Positions 1 to 6,514 of a DNA stretch of 7,836 bases are shown piece by piece. Below the pieces are notes generated by a model. The model had not been told where the DNA came from, searched no databases, and saw only the letters and a list, made by a program, of their open reading frames with translations. Position 1 is the stretch's first letter; each line of letters opens with the position of its first letter. Source of the DNA: Porticoccaceae bacterium (GTDB taxonomy: Bacteria; Pseudomonadota; Gammaproteobacteria; Pseudomonadales; Porticoccaceae); contig DNBN01000330.1 in the NCBI GenBank assembly GCA_003491845.1, positions 1 through 7,836 on the forward strand, written 5' to 3'. Both the position numbers and the translations under genes were made by a program.

Positions 1-201
1 AATAATATTGGCCGGCCGTTGACCAGCTCCTATAAAATTTTCTAAGGGGCCCTGTTGCCAGTGTAGTTCACGTTGATCAGCTACCTCTATTGAAGAAAAA
101 CGATACTTAACCATTGCTAGCAAAATCTCAATACGCATAACCCATGCAAATGAGCCAATAACCACTGTCAGCGTTGTAATAATTAGTAATATCTTTTTCA
201 T
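1..201 (-). CDS. Sulfatase-like enzyme, N-terminal part (cut by window edge)
   Basis: Only the first 67 codons are present; the rest lies beyond position 1. The start is ATG at 201 with a GGGAGA ribosome binding site just upstream. Residues 4-20 (ILLIITTLTVVIGSFAW) after two lysines form a signal peptide or signal anchor, so the enzyme should act in the periplasm or at the membrane. The visible end, residues 62-67 (RPANII), matches the opening strand of the sulfatase fold, where family members read RPNII(L/V)ILADD before the first metal-binding aspartates. The metal ligands and the formylglycine cysteine motif (CxPxR) would lie outside the window, so activity and substrate cannot be judged. 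It follows the lipocalin-like gene with a 43-base gap in the same direction, so the two are probably cotranscribed. The sulfatase call rests on a short motif; another alkaline-phosphatase-superfamily member is possible. Confidence 0.7.
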   Translation of the reverse strand, partial: MKKILLIITTLTVVIGSFAWVMRIEILLAMVKYRFSSIEVADQRELHWQQGPLENFIGAGQRPANII

Positions 202-244
202 TTTATTCTCCCAGTTCAATTAGACTTGTTAAATAAAACGTGAT

Positions 245-928
245 TTACCAGATCTTATATCGAGGACCGCGAGGTCTTGGCCTCTTGTGCTTCTCGGGTA
301 ATTGACAGATTCTCTCCATACGCGTTTTGCTACCATCTATGTATTCCCAGACCAATTGCCCCTTGTCCATGTATCGCCTGACCACCACAGGACCCCACCC
401 AAAAACTCGGAATTTTACTACTTTTTCGTCCCAAGACACGCCTGCAGTTGAACGACTACAAAATTCTCTATTCCCCAGAGTAAATAACACCGAACCCTCA
501 GTATCATTAGTTGTCAGACCTGCGCTACTATTGGGGCCAGCATCGTGGATAATACCGGCAGAGGTTATCACTATGCGATCACCACATTGCTCAACTCTTT
601 CAACATGACCAACTTTCCCTGACACCGCCTGCCATAGGCCACGCAGATCGTCGACCTGCGCTGACAGAGGTTCGGTACATTGAGCCAGAATCGGAAGTGG
701 AAAATGATCATAAGCGCACTCTGGTGTATTGCCTTTAGGTATATCTCTTGCCATTAATCCATTGCCAATCAAGTCCGGAAGATGACAATAATCAATCAAG
801 CTACCATCACCTTCGAGCGTTATCGCTTCAGTAGCCATAGGTGGTCGCGACGAGAAGTATAACTGCCAAAAGCTGATCATTATTAAGAGTATAAACACAA
901 CCAAAACATTCAAGATTATAGCTTTCAC
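245..928 (-). CDS. Membrane-anchored, cysteine-rich lipocalin-like protein
   Basis: The 227-residue product starts at GTG (926-928), supported by an AAGGA ribosome binding site 8-9 bases upstream. Residues 4-24 are a single hydrophobic segment (signal anchor), so the rest is probably periplasmic. Six cysteines (48, 71, 84, 115, 157, 208), all after the anchor, suggest disulfide bonds. Residues about 96-210 alternate like beta strands and carry an LxGxWQA opening, GDRIVI, and a closing YIDGSKTRMERIC, which resembles a small lipocalin/calycin barrel; this is fold-level resemblance, not family identification. The C-terminus (215-225) is strongly basic, with Lys/Arg/Pro repeats. It lies just upstream of the sulfatase-like gene in the same direction and may be an accessory or substrate-handling partner, which is inference. 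No characterised homologue is recognised. Confidence 0.72.
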   Translation of the reverse strand: MKAIILNVLVVFILLIMISFWQLYFSSRPPMATEAITLEGDGSLIDYCHLPDLIGNGLMARDIPKGNTPECAYDHFPLPILAQCTEPLSAQVDDLRGLWQAVSGKVGHVERVEQCGDRIVITSAGIIHDAGPNSSAGLTTNDTEGSVLFTLGNREFCSRSTAGVSWDEKVVKFRVFGWGPVVVRRYMDKGQLVWEYIDGSKTRMERICQLPEKHKRPRPRGPRYKIW

Positions 929-993
929 TGCTAGAAGTCCTTTTGATTTGTCCCCATTGAAGAGGTAGCACCTTACTTTAGAAATCGTGACAT

Positions 994-1044
994 GCTTAAC
1001 TGTTACATATTGGCAGTATCAATGTCAATATGTAACAGTTAAGC
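994..1044. promoter_or_regulatory. Perfect 19-bp inverted repeat in divergent intergenic region
   Basis: Left arm 994-1012 (gcttaactgttacatattg) is the exact reverse complement of 1026-1044, with a 13-base spacer. It lies between two divergently transcribed genes, with no U-tract after either arm in either direction, so a regulatory operator is more likely than a terminator. Each arm also contains the small odd-length palindrome TGT-t-ACA, which could be a half-site pair for a dimeric regulator. The candidate minus-strand promoter for the lipocalin-like gene overlaps it. The cognate regulator is not identifiable in the window. Confidence 0.6.
1000..1028 (-). promoter_or_regulatory. Candidate promoter of the lipocalin-like/sulfatase pair
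   Basis: On the minus strand a perfect TTGACA (1028-1023) is followed after 17 bases by TAACAG (1005-1000), a weak -10. It would start transcription about 65 bases before the GTG at 928. Both boxes fall within or against the arms of the 19-bp inverted repeat, so a protein bound there would block it. The -35 is convincing and the -10 is not. Confidence 0.35.
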
Positions 1045-1116
1045 TATGGCCTCTCAAAAGAAAGTATTCATTTACCTCTCAATGGAGCTTTAGCAGTAAA
1101 CTGGCAACGTTTAGTT

Positions 1117-1146
1117 TTGACTTCTCAACTAAAAATCCATTATGGT
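1117..1146 (+). promoter_or_regulatory. Candidate promoter of the DUF305-LVIVD gene
   Basis: TTGACT (1117-1122) and TATGGT (1141-1146) are separated by 18 bases and resemble a sigma-70 promoter. Transcription would start near 1152, about 40 bases before ATG 1192. The TTG that could open a longer reading frame at 1117 is part of this -35 box, which argues against it as a start codon. Confidence 0.4.
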
Positions 1147-1191
1147 TTCGATAAGCAAACTGACAGCAAAATTACAGCGAGACCTCTAATA

Positions 1192-3693
1192 ATGAAGCCT
1201 AACCGATCTGCCCATATCTTACTCCTACTGGTATATTCTCTGTTTAGTTCGACTGGCATAGCACAAAATATAACGGCAGCCGCGCCAATTATTCAGCCCG
1301 GAGCACCAGGGAAAAAGTCGGCTATACTAGATGCGAATACCGCCATTGCTATTGCAGATTCGTCCTATTCACCTGCCGATGTTAGGTTTATGCAAGGCAT
1401 GATAATACATCATCATCAAGCTGTTTTAATGTCACGATTGGCAGCACAGCGAACTAACAATTCTGCCATTTTGGATCTATCAGGGCGCATTGATGTAAGT
1501 CAGGACGACGAAATAATCTTTATGCAGGATTGGCTCAAAGATCGCTCAGAAGAAGCACCAGACCCAACGGCAGAACATGCAATCCATAGGCACCATGGTA
1601 TGGCGGGTATGGCAACACCTGAGCAAATGGCAGCCCTAACCAAAGCTGAGAGTACCGACTTTGATCGCTTGTTTCTGTCGCTGATGATTGCACATCATGA
1701 TGGAGCTATCAAAATGGTAGAAGACTTACGAGATCAATCTGGTTCTGCTTATGATGCCCAAATCAATGAATTCGCCGCAGATGTAAAAAATGACCAAGTA
1801 GTAGAAATTCAGCGAATGAATGAGTTACTTGTAAGTCTATCAACAGATCCTCGAGCTAACCTAGCTGCCGGTTTATTTGATGCCGAGGAGGCTATTTTGA
1901 ATATGCGATTATTGGCATCGCAACGCAAACCTCCGGGTTTTTTTGATCCAAAAAACCCTGGTGGTTACGGTGCCGGTGATAGCGAAGGTGATACTAATAG
2001 TGACAATGGTGCACCAGAAGACACAACAAATGAAACGCCATCATCTCTAGGTAAAGAGTCCAATGAGAAGCCAGCAGAATCGGTCGAAGATACTGCCGAT
2101 GGACTACGTTATCCTATGCTGAGCTTCTATAATACCGACATGGCATTTCGCGATAATCTATTGGTCACTGGAAGTTATCATGGTTTTAACCTGTATCAAT
2201 TGGATGAACGTGGCTTACCATCCTTAGCCACTTCTGTGGTCTGCCCTGGAGGCCAAGGTGATGTCTCCATCATTGGTGATCTACTGATCATGTCAGTCGA
2301 ACAAACCCGTGGGCGACTAGACTGCGGCTTGCAGGGGTTAATGGATGATGTTAGTGAGGAGCGCTTCCGTGGTATTCGTATTTTTGACATTTCTAATATA
2401 AATTTGCCCATACAAGTGGGAGCGGTACAAACCTGTCGTGGTTCACACACTCACTCGGTAGTCGCTGGCCCTACCCATGATGGTAAAATAATAGTCTATA
2501 ATTCTGGCACTTCAAGTGTTCGTAAAGAAGAAGAACTCGCTAGCTGTATTGATGGCACACCCGGAGACGATAGAACTGCATTGTTTCGCATAGACGTGAT
2601 CGAAATACCGATTGCAGATCCTTCTAAAGCCCGTATTGTCGATAGCCCAGCAGTGTTTGCTGACCCCAACAGCGGCTCCCTGGCTGGACTCTGGCGTGGC
2701 GGTGATCATGGTGATGACACTCAGGAAACCTATCGCACAGACCAGTGCCATGATATTACAGTATTTCCATCGGCTAATTTGGCGGCCGGCGCCTGTTCTG
2801 GCAATGGTATTCTGTTTGATATCACCGACCCACTTAAGCCGACACGTATAGATGCTGTAACTGACAAGGGTTTTGCCTATTGGCATTCTGCTACCTTTAA
2901 TAACGAGGGAACTAAGATTTTATTTACCGACGAATGGGGCGGCGGTGGCAGAGCCCGTTGCAGAGCCTGGGATCCGATGAATTGGGGTGCCGATGCCATT
3001 TACGATATCGTCGATGGAAAACTTGTATTTAAAAGTAACTATAAAATACCTGCCCCTCAAGTAGAAACAGAGAACTGTGTCGCCCACAACGGCGCCATAA
3101 TTCCAGTACCAGGGAGAGATATTTTTGTTCAAGCATGGTACCAAGGTGGAATTTCTGTGATTGAGTTTACCGACTCAAAAAAACCGATAGAAATTGCCTA
3201 CTTTGATCGAGGCCCGCTGGATGAAGAAGTACTATTAACTGGCGGATTTTGGTCGGTTTATTATTATCAGGGCGCTATTTATGGCACTGAAATTGTGCGT
3301 GGTTTAGATATTTTTGAGCTCTTACCCAGTAGATACCTTAGTCTCAATGAAATTGAAGCAGCTAAGTTAGCCTATCCAATAGTAGGTCCAAAGAAGCTGT
3401 TTAATCCACAACAACAGGTACCAATGGCATGGCCAGATGTACCTTTGGTGGCCAGTGCTTATATAGACCAATTTGAGCGAGCCAACGCTATTTCATCGGT
3501 CACTGCAGATAGTGTACGCCAGTTACTGTTGCAGATACCTGAGTATGTGAAGCAGGATAAGTCTTTCGAGGTTGAGAAAGTCATCTCTAGGATCAAAAAA
3601 GAACTAAGTGATGTTGATGCAGATCAAGTTGACGTTAATCGATTTCACCGGACGCTAAAGGGGATTGCATCTCAGTCACAAGCATCTATCTAG
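1192..3693 (+). CDS. Secreted DUF305 - LVIVD beta-propeller fusion protein
   Basis: The product is 833 residues from ATG 1192. A longer frame from TTG 1117 is rejected because residues 2-25 from this ATG (KPNR, then a leucine-rich core, then TGIAQ) form a signal peptide. Residues about 60-215 are a DUF305 domain, with the family's paired motifs MIIHHHQAV (His 73-75) and IAHHDGAI (His 168-169). A His/Met stretch between them (HAIHRHHGMAGM, 129-140) suggests metal binding; the DUF305 protein CopM of Synechocystis binds copper. An acidic, Gly/Asn/Thr-rich linker (about 255-303) leads to a propeller of LVIVD type, with repeat cores near 312-337, 392-424, 537-569 and 651-674 (FDIS/FDIT...P pattern). 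Eight cysteines, all in the propeller half, fit periplasmic disulfides. The last 100 residues look helical and charged. Substrate and partner are unknown. It is monocistronic and convergent with the next gene. Its ribosome binding site is weak. Confidence 0.85.
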   Translation: MKPNRSAHILLLLVYSLFSSTGIAQNITAAAPIIQPGAPGKKSAILDANTAIAIADSSYSPADVRFMQGMIIHHHQAVLMSRLAAQRTNNSAILDLSGRIDVSQDDEIIFMQDWLKDRSEEAPDPTAEHAIHRHHGMAGMATPEQMAALTKAESTDFDRLFLSLMIAHHDGAIKMVEDLRDQSGSAYDAQINEFAADVKNDQVVEIQRMNELLVSLSTDPRANLAAGLFDAEEAILNMRLLASQRKPPGFFDPKNPGGYGAGDSEGDTNSDNGAPEDTTNETPSSLGKESNEKPAESVEDTADGLRYPMLSFYNTDMAFRDNLLVTGSYHGFNLYQLDERGLPSLATSVVCPGGQGDVSIIGDLLIMSVEQTRGRLDCGLQGLMDDVSEERFRGIRIFDISNINLPIQVGAVQTCRGSHTHSVVAGPTHDGKIIVYNSGTSSVRKEEELASCIDGTPGDDRTALFRIDVIEIPIADPSKARIVDSPAVFADPNSGSLAGLWRGGDHGDDTQETYRTDQCHDITVFPSANLAAGACSGNGILFDITDPLKPTRIDAVTDKGFAYWHSATFNNEGTKILFTDEWGGGGRARCRAWDPMNWGADAIYDIVDGKLVFKSNYKIPAPQVETENCVAHNGAIIPVPGRDIFVQAWYQGGISVIEFTDSKKPIEIAYFDRGPLDEEVLLTGGFWSVYYYQGAIYGTEIVRGLDIFELLPSRYLSLNEIEAAKLAYPIVGPKKLFNPQQQVPMAWPDVPLVASAYIDQFERANAISSVTADSVRQLLLQIPEYVKQDKSFEVEKVISRIKKELSDVDADQVDVNRFHRTLKGIASQSQASI

Positions 3694-3722
3694 GCTGTGA
3701 CCGAGAGCAAAAATGTTTACCG

Positions 3723-4211
3723 TTAAGCAGTAGGCTGTGCTTTTAACCATCTAATCTGTAAAACTATACCGATCAGATAAACGACTAAAAAGGCCAAATG
3801 AAACTTAAAAATAAGGGGGTCTTCAAATGAATCTACAAAGGGGTCCCCTAATGGCAGGCGCCTTAAAAAATCGGTAATTGCTGGAATCATATGAAATAGT
3901 AATGTACTGGTATAACCCAATGCCTGAAAATACTTGGAAAAGCCACCAAACAGCGTGAATTTTTCCATGATAATCCCGCCAAAGACGGCAACTAGAGTTA
4001 GCACTCCTAACCAATGTGCCACACCAAATCCACCCTGGTTGTATATTGCTAAAGATGAACCAGCAACAAAAATGGTAATGTAGACATAAAGCTTTCCTGG
4101 CAAGTGCTGCATGGATATCACTTTATAGTGGCGCAAAGTGTAAAATGCAGTTAACAGCGCAAGTACACCAAAGATGGTGTGAAACCACCCAAGTATTGTC
4201 ATTTCAGGCAT
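3723..4211 (-). CDS. Multi-pass membrane protein, DUF2306-like
   Basis: The start is ATG 4211 (162 residues), with GAGGAG 7 bases upstream; an in-frame TTG at 4226 would put that ribosome binding site inside the gene and is rejected. About five hydrophobic segments are visible (roughly 8-25, 42-57, 65-82, 97-113, 136-155). The pattern of an N-terminal WFHTIFGVLAL helix, then GKLYVYITIF, then GxxHWLGVLTL resembles DUF2306-type membrane proteins; family assignment is tentative. His 11, 66, 107 and 138 sit in or at membrane segments, which would allow haem or quinone-site binding, but that is only a possibility. It follows the quinone-oxidoreductase-like gene by 40 bases on the same strand, so the two are probably one operon, placing this protein in the redox or electrophile response controlled by the divergent HxlR regulator. 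Confidence 0.7.
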   Translation of the reverse strand: MPEMTILGWFHTIFGVLALLTAFYTLRHYKVISMQHLPGKLYVYITIFVAGSSLAIYNQGGFGVAHWLGVLTLVAVFGGIIMEKFTLFGGFSKYFQALGYTSTLLFHMIPAITDFLRRLPLGDPFVDSFEDPLIFKFHLAFLVVYLIGIVLQIRWLKAQPTA

Positions 4212-4251
4212 GTTTAATCTCCTCAATTAAGATGTTGGATACAATCAATTG

Positions 4252-5388
4252 TTATTTATGTGGATTAACCAAAAATTTCTCGCCTGTGGCCTGTTTGACA
4301 TAGGATCGAATGGTTTCTGGTTGTAGCATATCCAAAAAGGAAATTTCCTGGGTGTAATGACTAGCGAAGGTTGTTTTAATTTCACTGGCAACGCGCGCGC
4401 GCATCTGACCAAATTTTTCCATACCAATTCGCCCGATCATCGGTGTCAATAACCAGCCCCCAAGTCCCCACTGCATTCCAAATGATCTGTTTAAAATTGT
4501 CGGTGATTGGTCTAGACCACCATAAATATAAACTTGCTTATAGGTATCTGAACCGTAACGGCTGTATTCTTTAGCAGTTGCATTAGCGGCAACCTCCATC
4601 GCAGCTAAAATTTGGCCCGGAAGCTTTCCCTCATTACCACCACCAGTTGCATCAAATGCTAAGGTAGCACCTGTAGCAATTAACGCTGCTACCAAGTCTT
4701 TAGTAAAATTAGCATCACTGGTATTTACCACATACTCTGCACCCAGGTTTTTCAATACCTCGACCTGCTCGGCTTTACGTACAATATTTACCAGCGGGAC
4801 TCCGTCATCTTTACAAATCTTAACCAACATTTGACCAAGGTTGGAGGCTGCAGCTGTATTTACCATCGCTGTGTGGTTCTCCATTTTCATAGTTTCAACA
4901 AATGCTAAGGCAGTTAGCGGATTTACGAAAGAAGAAGCCGCTTCGGCAGGTGTTGTGCTGTCATCCATCACCAAACAACTACTGGCAGGTACACACCGAT
5001 ATTGAGAGTACATGGCGCCGCCCGCCACCCCCACCGTCTTGCCAATCATATGCTTTACGCTGGCACCTGCATCTACAATAACACCAGAACCTTCATTGCC
5101 AGCCTGCATGGGCTGGTCCAATCGAGGAGTCATGGCTTTCATAAGTGCAGGGCGTACTTTCATTGAGGCTACGGTGTCATCTCCAGAGCCAGACACAGTC
5201 AGGCTGTCCAAATCCGCTGCGAAAGTTGTCAGTAAGGCAAGATCTGAGGGATTGATCGGCGCTGCCTCAACCTTGATCAATACTTCATTTTCTGATGGCG
5301 TTGGTATTGCTACTTTAGCAATCGAGATAGTTATATCTCCCTCGCTTGTAACTGTGGAAATTATTTCTCTTGAAGTCTGCTCTGACAT
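4252..5388 (-). CDS. Zinc-less MDR oxidoreductase (quinone oxidoreductase-like)
   Basis: This 378-residue protein is a medium-chain dehydrogenase/reductase. The N-terminal catalytic domain shows EVLIKVEAAPINPSDL (35-50) and AGNEGSGVIVDAG (96-108), typical of the quinone-reductase branch. The cysteine and histidine zinc ligands of alcohol dehydrogenases are absent. The cofactor domain has an altered dinucleotide loop, NTAAASNLGQM (177-187), in place of the usual GAxGGVG. NIVRKAEQVEVLKNLGAEYVV follows, with Arg204/Lys205 placed to bind the NADPH phosphate. FDATGGGNEG (245-254) is the next conserved turn. The reaction is probably NAD(P)H-dependent reduction of a quinone or activated alkene; the substrate is not predictable. 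The ATG at 5388 has an AGGT ribosome binding site. It is the first gene of a likely two-gene operon, divergent from an HxlR regulator, an arrangement known for qor2/QorR in Corynebacterium. Confidence 0.85.
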   Translation of the reverse strand: MSEQTSREIISTVTSEGDITISIAKVAIPTPSENEVLIKVEAAPINPSDLALLTTFAADLDSLTVSGSGDDTVASMKVRPALMKAMTPRLDQPMQAGNEGSGVIVDAGASVKHMIGKTVGVAGGAMYSQYRCVPASSCLVMDDSTTPAEAASSFVNPLTALAFVETMKMENHTAMVNTAAASNLGQMLVKICKDDGVPLVNIVRKAEQVEVLKNLGAEYVVNTSDANFTKDLVAALIATGATLAFDATGGGNEGKLPGQILAAMEVAANATAKEYSRYGSDTYKQVYIYGGLDQSPTILNRSFGMQWGLGGWLLTPMIGRIGMEKFGQMRARVASEIKTTFASHYTQEISFLDMLQPETIRSYVKQATGEKFLVNPHK

Positions 5389-5439
5389 ACTGATCTACCT
5401 TTTTAATTTATAATTGGTGACAAATTTATTTTTGCTCTT

Positions 5440-5494
5440 CAGTATGATATAATGACTAGGATGAATTTAACAAGTAGACAATTAAATCATACTG
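5440..5494. promoter_or_regulatory. Inverted repeat, candidate HxlR operator
   Basis: CAGTATGAT (5440-5448) is perfectly inverted as ATCATACTG (5486-5494). With one mismatch the match extends to 14 bases (5440-5453 and 5481-5494), around a 27-base spacer. The right arm continues into the short palindrome ATAC-tg-GTAT (5490-5499), similar to the TACT/AGTA-type boxes of DUF24 regulators. The left arm covers the -10 box of the regulator gene, consistent with autorepression, and lies about 52 bases upstream of the oxidoreductase start. Confidence 0.5.
5445..5453 (+). promoter_or_regulatory. Extended -10 promoter of the HxlR gene
   Basis: TGATATAAT is a perfect extended -10 element (TGnTATAAT). 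No good -35 is seen at 16-18 bases upstream, which extended -10 promoters tolerate. Transcription would start near 5460, downstream of the first possible ATG at 5452, supporting ATG 5512 as the true start of the regulator. Confidence 0.5.
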
Positions 5495-5511
5495 GTATAC
5501 AAAGGCAAACT

Positions 5512-5841
5512 ATGAACAGATGTGCAAGTCCGGTGGTCAACGCCATAACACTTGTCGGTGGCAAGTGGAAAATTGCCATACTTTATAACCTACAGACTGA
5601 ACCAGTTAGATTTGGAGAATTAAAACGTATTCTGTCCCCAATCACTCAGCAAATGTTAACAAAACAGCTGCGCGAACTTGAAAGAGATCTGCTTATTAAT
5701 CGCAAAGTATTTGAAGTATTACCACCAAAGGTTGAATACTCGTTGACAGAATTTGGGCTATCCTTCATGCCTGTTTTAGACGCTCTATGTAAATGGAGTG
5801 CGGAGAATAAAGACCTTATGCAGGCCCTGTCTGAAGACTAA
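5512..5841 (+). CDS. HxlR/DUF24-family redox-type transcriptional regulator
   Basis: The product is 109 residues, the usual family length, from ATG 5512 with AAAGG six bases upstream. In-frame ATGs at 5452 and 5461 lack a ribosome binding site and fall at or before the likely transcript start. The fold is a winged helix: VVNAITLVGGKWKIAILYNL (8-27), then FGELKRILSPITQQMLTKQL (34-53, recognition helix region), then the wing with PPKVEYSLTEFG (71-82). Cys4, just before the first helix, matches the conserved N-terminal cysteine by which YodB, QorR and other DUF24 regulators sense quinones, diamide or other electrophiles; a second cysteine is Cys93. It is divergent from the quinone-oxidoreductase-like gene, with an inverted repeat between them, so it most likely represses that operon and itself until its cysteine is modified. 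Family assignment is firm; the inducer is inferred. Confidence 0.9.
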   Translation: MNRCASPVVNAITLVGGKWKIAILYNLQTEPVRFGELKRILSPITQQMLTKQLRELERDLLINRKVFEVLPPKVEYSLTEFGLSFMPVLDALCKWSAENKDLMQALSED

Positions 5842-5854
5842 ACACTGATGGCCA

Positions 5855-6115
5855 CTAACGCTTTAATATTTTAACTAACTCAGCTATTTTCGCATCCATC
5901 GAACCAGCATCATCTATGGATGCTTTAATACAGTGATGTAAATGTTTCTCCAGTATTTTTCCTTCCACTGTAGCGGTGGCGCTCTTTACCGCCTTTAACT
6001 GAGTAAGAATATCGACACAATACTTACCTTCGTCTATCATTTTTTGAATACCACGAACCTGACCTTCAATCCTCTTAAGGCTTTTAATCTGTTCTGTATG
6101 ACAAGGGTTTTTCAT
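5855..6115 (-). CDS. CsoR/RcnR-family metal-sensing repressor
   Basis: The 86-residue product matches the all-helical CsoR/RcnR family along its full length. The core RIEGQVRGIQKMIDEGKYCVDI (15-36) is followed by TQLKAVKSA and EKHLHHC. Cys33, His58 and Cys62 occupy the C-H-C positions that bind Cu(I) in CsoR (Cys36, His61, Cys65 in M. tuberculosis). RcnR-type nickel/cobalt and FrmR-type formaldehyde sensors differ at the last of these. Extra N-terminal Cys5/His6 and His60/His61 could alter specificity. The protein should bind operator DNA without metal and release it when loaded. It is the last gene of the four-gene metal operon, 3 bases after the MerT-like gene stop; an in-frame stop codon two codons upstream excludes a longer start, and translation is probably coupled. 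A matching operator sits at the operon start (7559-7573), so it probably controls its own operon. Metal is most likely copper; mercury, silver or nickel remain possible. Confidence 0.88.
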   Translation of the reverse strand: MKNPCHTEQIKSLKRIEGQVRGIQKMIDEGKYCVDILTQLKAVKSATATVEGKILEKHLHHCIKASIDDAGSMDAKIAELVKILKR

Positions 6116-6118
6116 AGT

Positions 6119-6511
6119 TCAAATAAACTCCGGGACTACATAAGTAAATAAGGTAGCAGATAAAAATATCACCACTGAAAAATAATACGTCATGCGAGAT
6201 TTAGCCCTAGTTCGCATGCAGGTCGCTCCTAGCTGAGGGTCAACAGGGCATGGCATCGAGTATGTTTTGTAATTAATATAACCAGCAATAACAAGCAAAC
6301 ACAAAGCAACTAAGGTAATGATCACCTTATACTTAGACAACACAATGAGAAAAGGAAAAGTCCCCACCAAACTTGCAAGAGTTGCCCCCGCACCTAAGGC
6401 TACAAAAATTGATGGCAAAGCACAACAAATTAAGGTTGAGGAAGAGGCAAAAAGGGAGAAAAAATTCGCTGTTTTGTCTGAGACAGTGGCTACAGGCTGA
6501 TTGTTGTGCAT
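6119..6511 (-). CDS. MerT-like inner-membrane heavy-metal transporter
   Basis: The 130-residue protein has MerT-like features. A first hydrophobic region carries a vicinal cysteine pair (Cys29-Cys30, in STLICCALPSIFVALGAGA). A second membrane segment spans about 63-80. A cytoplasmic-type loop then bears a second cysteine pair (Cys88 and Cys98, in MPCPVDPQLGATCMR), and a last membrane segment spans about 108-126. In MerT the membrane CC pair accepts Hg(II) from periplasmic MerP and passes it to the loop cysteines. The same relay is inferred here because the preceding gene encodes a MerP-like HMA protein, only 3 bases away. It could instead carry Cu(I) or another soft metal, since the operon sensor has copper-type ligands and no merA or merR is visible. 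No clear ribosome binding site precedes the ATG, so translation probably depends on the upstream gene. Sequence identity with true MerT appears low. Confidence 0.68.
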   Translation of the reverse strand: MHNNQPVATVSDKTANFFSLFASSSTLICCALPSIFVALGAGATLASLVGTFPFLIVLSKYKVIITLVALCLLVIAGYINYKTYSMPCPVDPQLGATCMRTRAKSRMTYYFSVVIFLSATLFTYVVPEFI

Positions 6512-6514
6512 CGC

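Noticed and set aside
327..608. Open frame on the plus strand
   Set aside because: It lies opposite the lipocalin-like gene; composition is low-complexity Ser/Thr/Pro with no ribosome binding site or family resemblance. Similar shadow frames at 2196-2450, 2512-2886, 2612-2851, 2920-3144, 3823-4014, 4245-4427, 5012-5413 and 6318-6500 were dismissed for the same reason.
1117..1191. TTG start giving a 25-residue N-terminal extension on the DUF305-LVIVD protein
   Set aside because: The extension hides the signal peptide, has no ribosome binding site, and its TTG is part of a TTGACT-18-TATGGT promoter candidate.
3675..3701. Hairpin GTCACA...TGTGAC at the end of the DUF305-LVIVD gene as terminator
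   Set aside because: Only 6-8 pairs with a bulge, and no T-tract follows in either direction between the two convergent genes.
3691..3739. Direct repeat TAGGCTGTG (3691-3699 and 3731-3739)
   Set aside because: Nine bases, two copies only; one spans a stop codon and the other lies in the neighbouring coding end. No transposon or integration signs.
4392..4402. Alternating CG run (possible Z-DNA or simple repeat)
   Set aside because: It is short and explained by the codons for Arg-Ala-Arg in the oxidoreductase gene.
5404..5435. Promoter for the oxidoreductase with -10 TATAAA (5412-5407)
   Set aside because: No acceptable -35 (GCAAAA at 17 bases), and the transcript start would fall inside the ribosome binding site region.
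5452..5511. Longer HxlR protein from ATG 5452 or 5461
   Set aside because: There is no ribosome binding site, the extension is not family-like, and the extended -10 box at 5445-5453 places the transcript start downstream of 5452. ATG 5512 has AAAGG at proper spacing.
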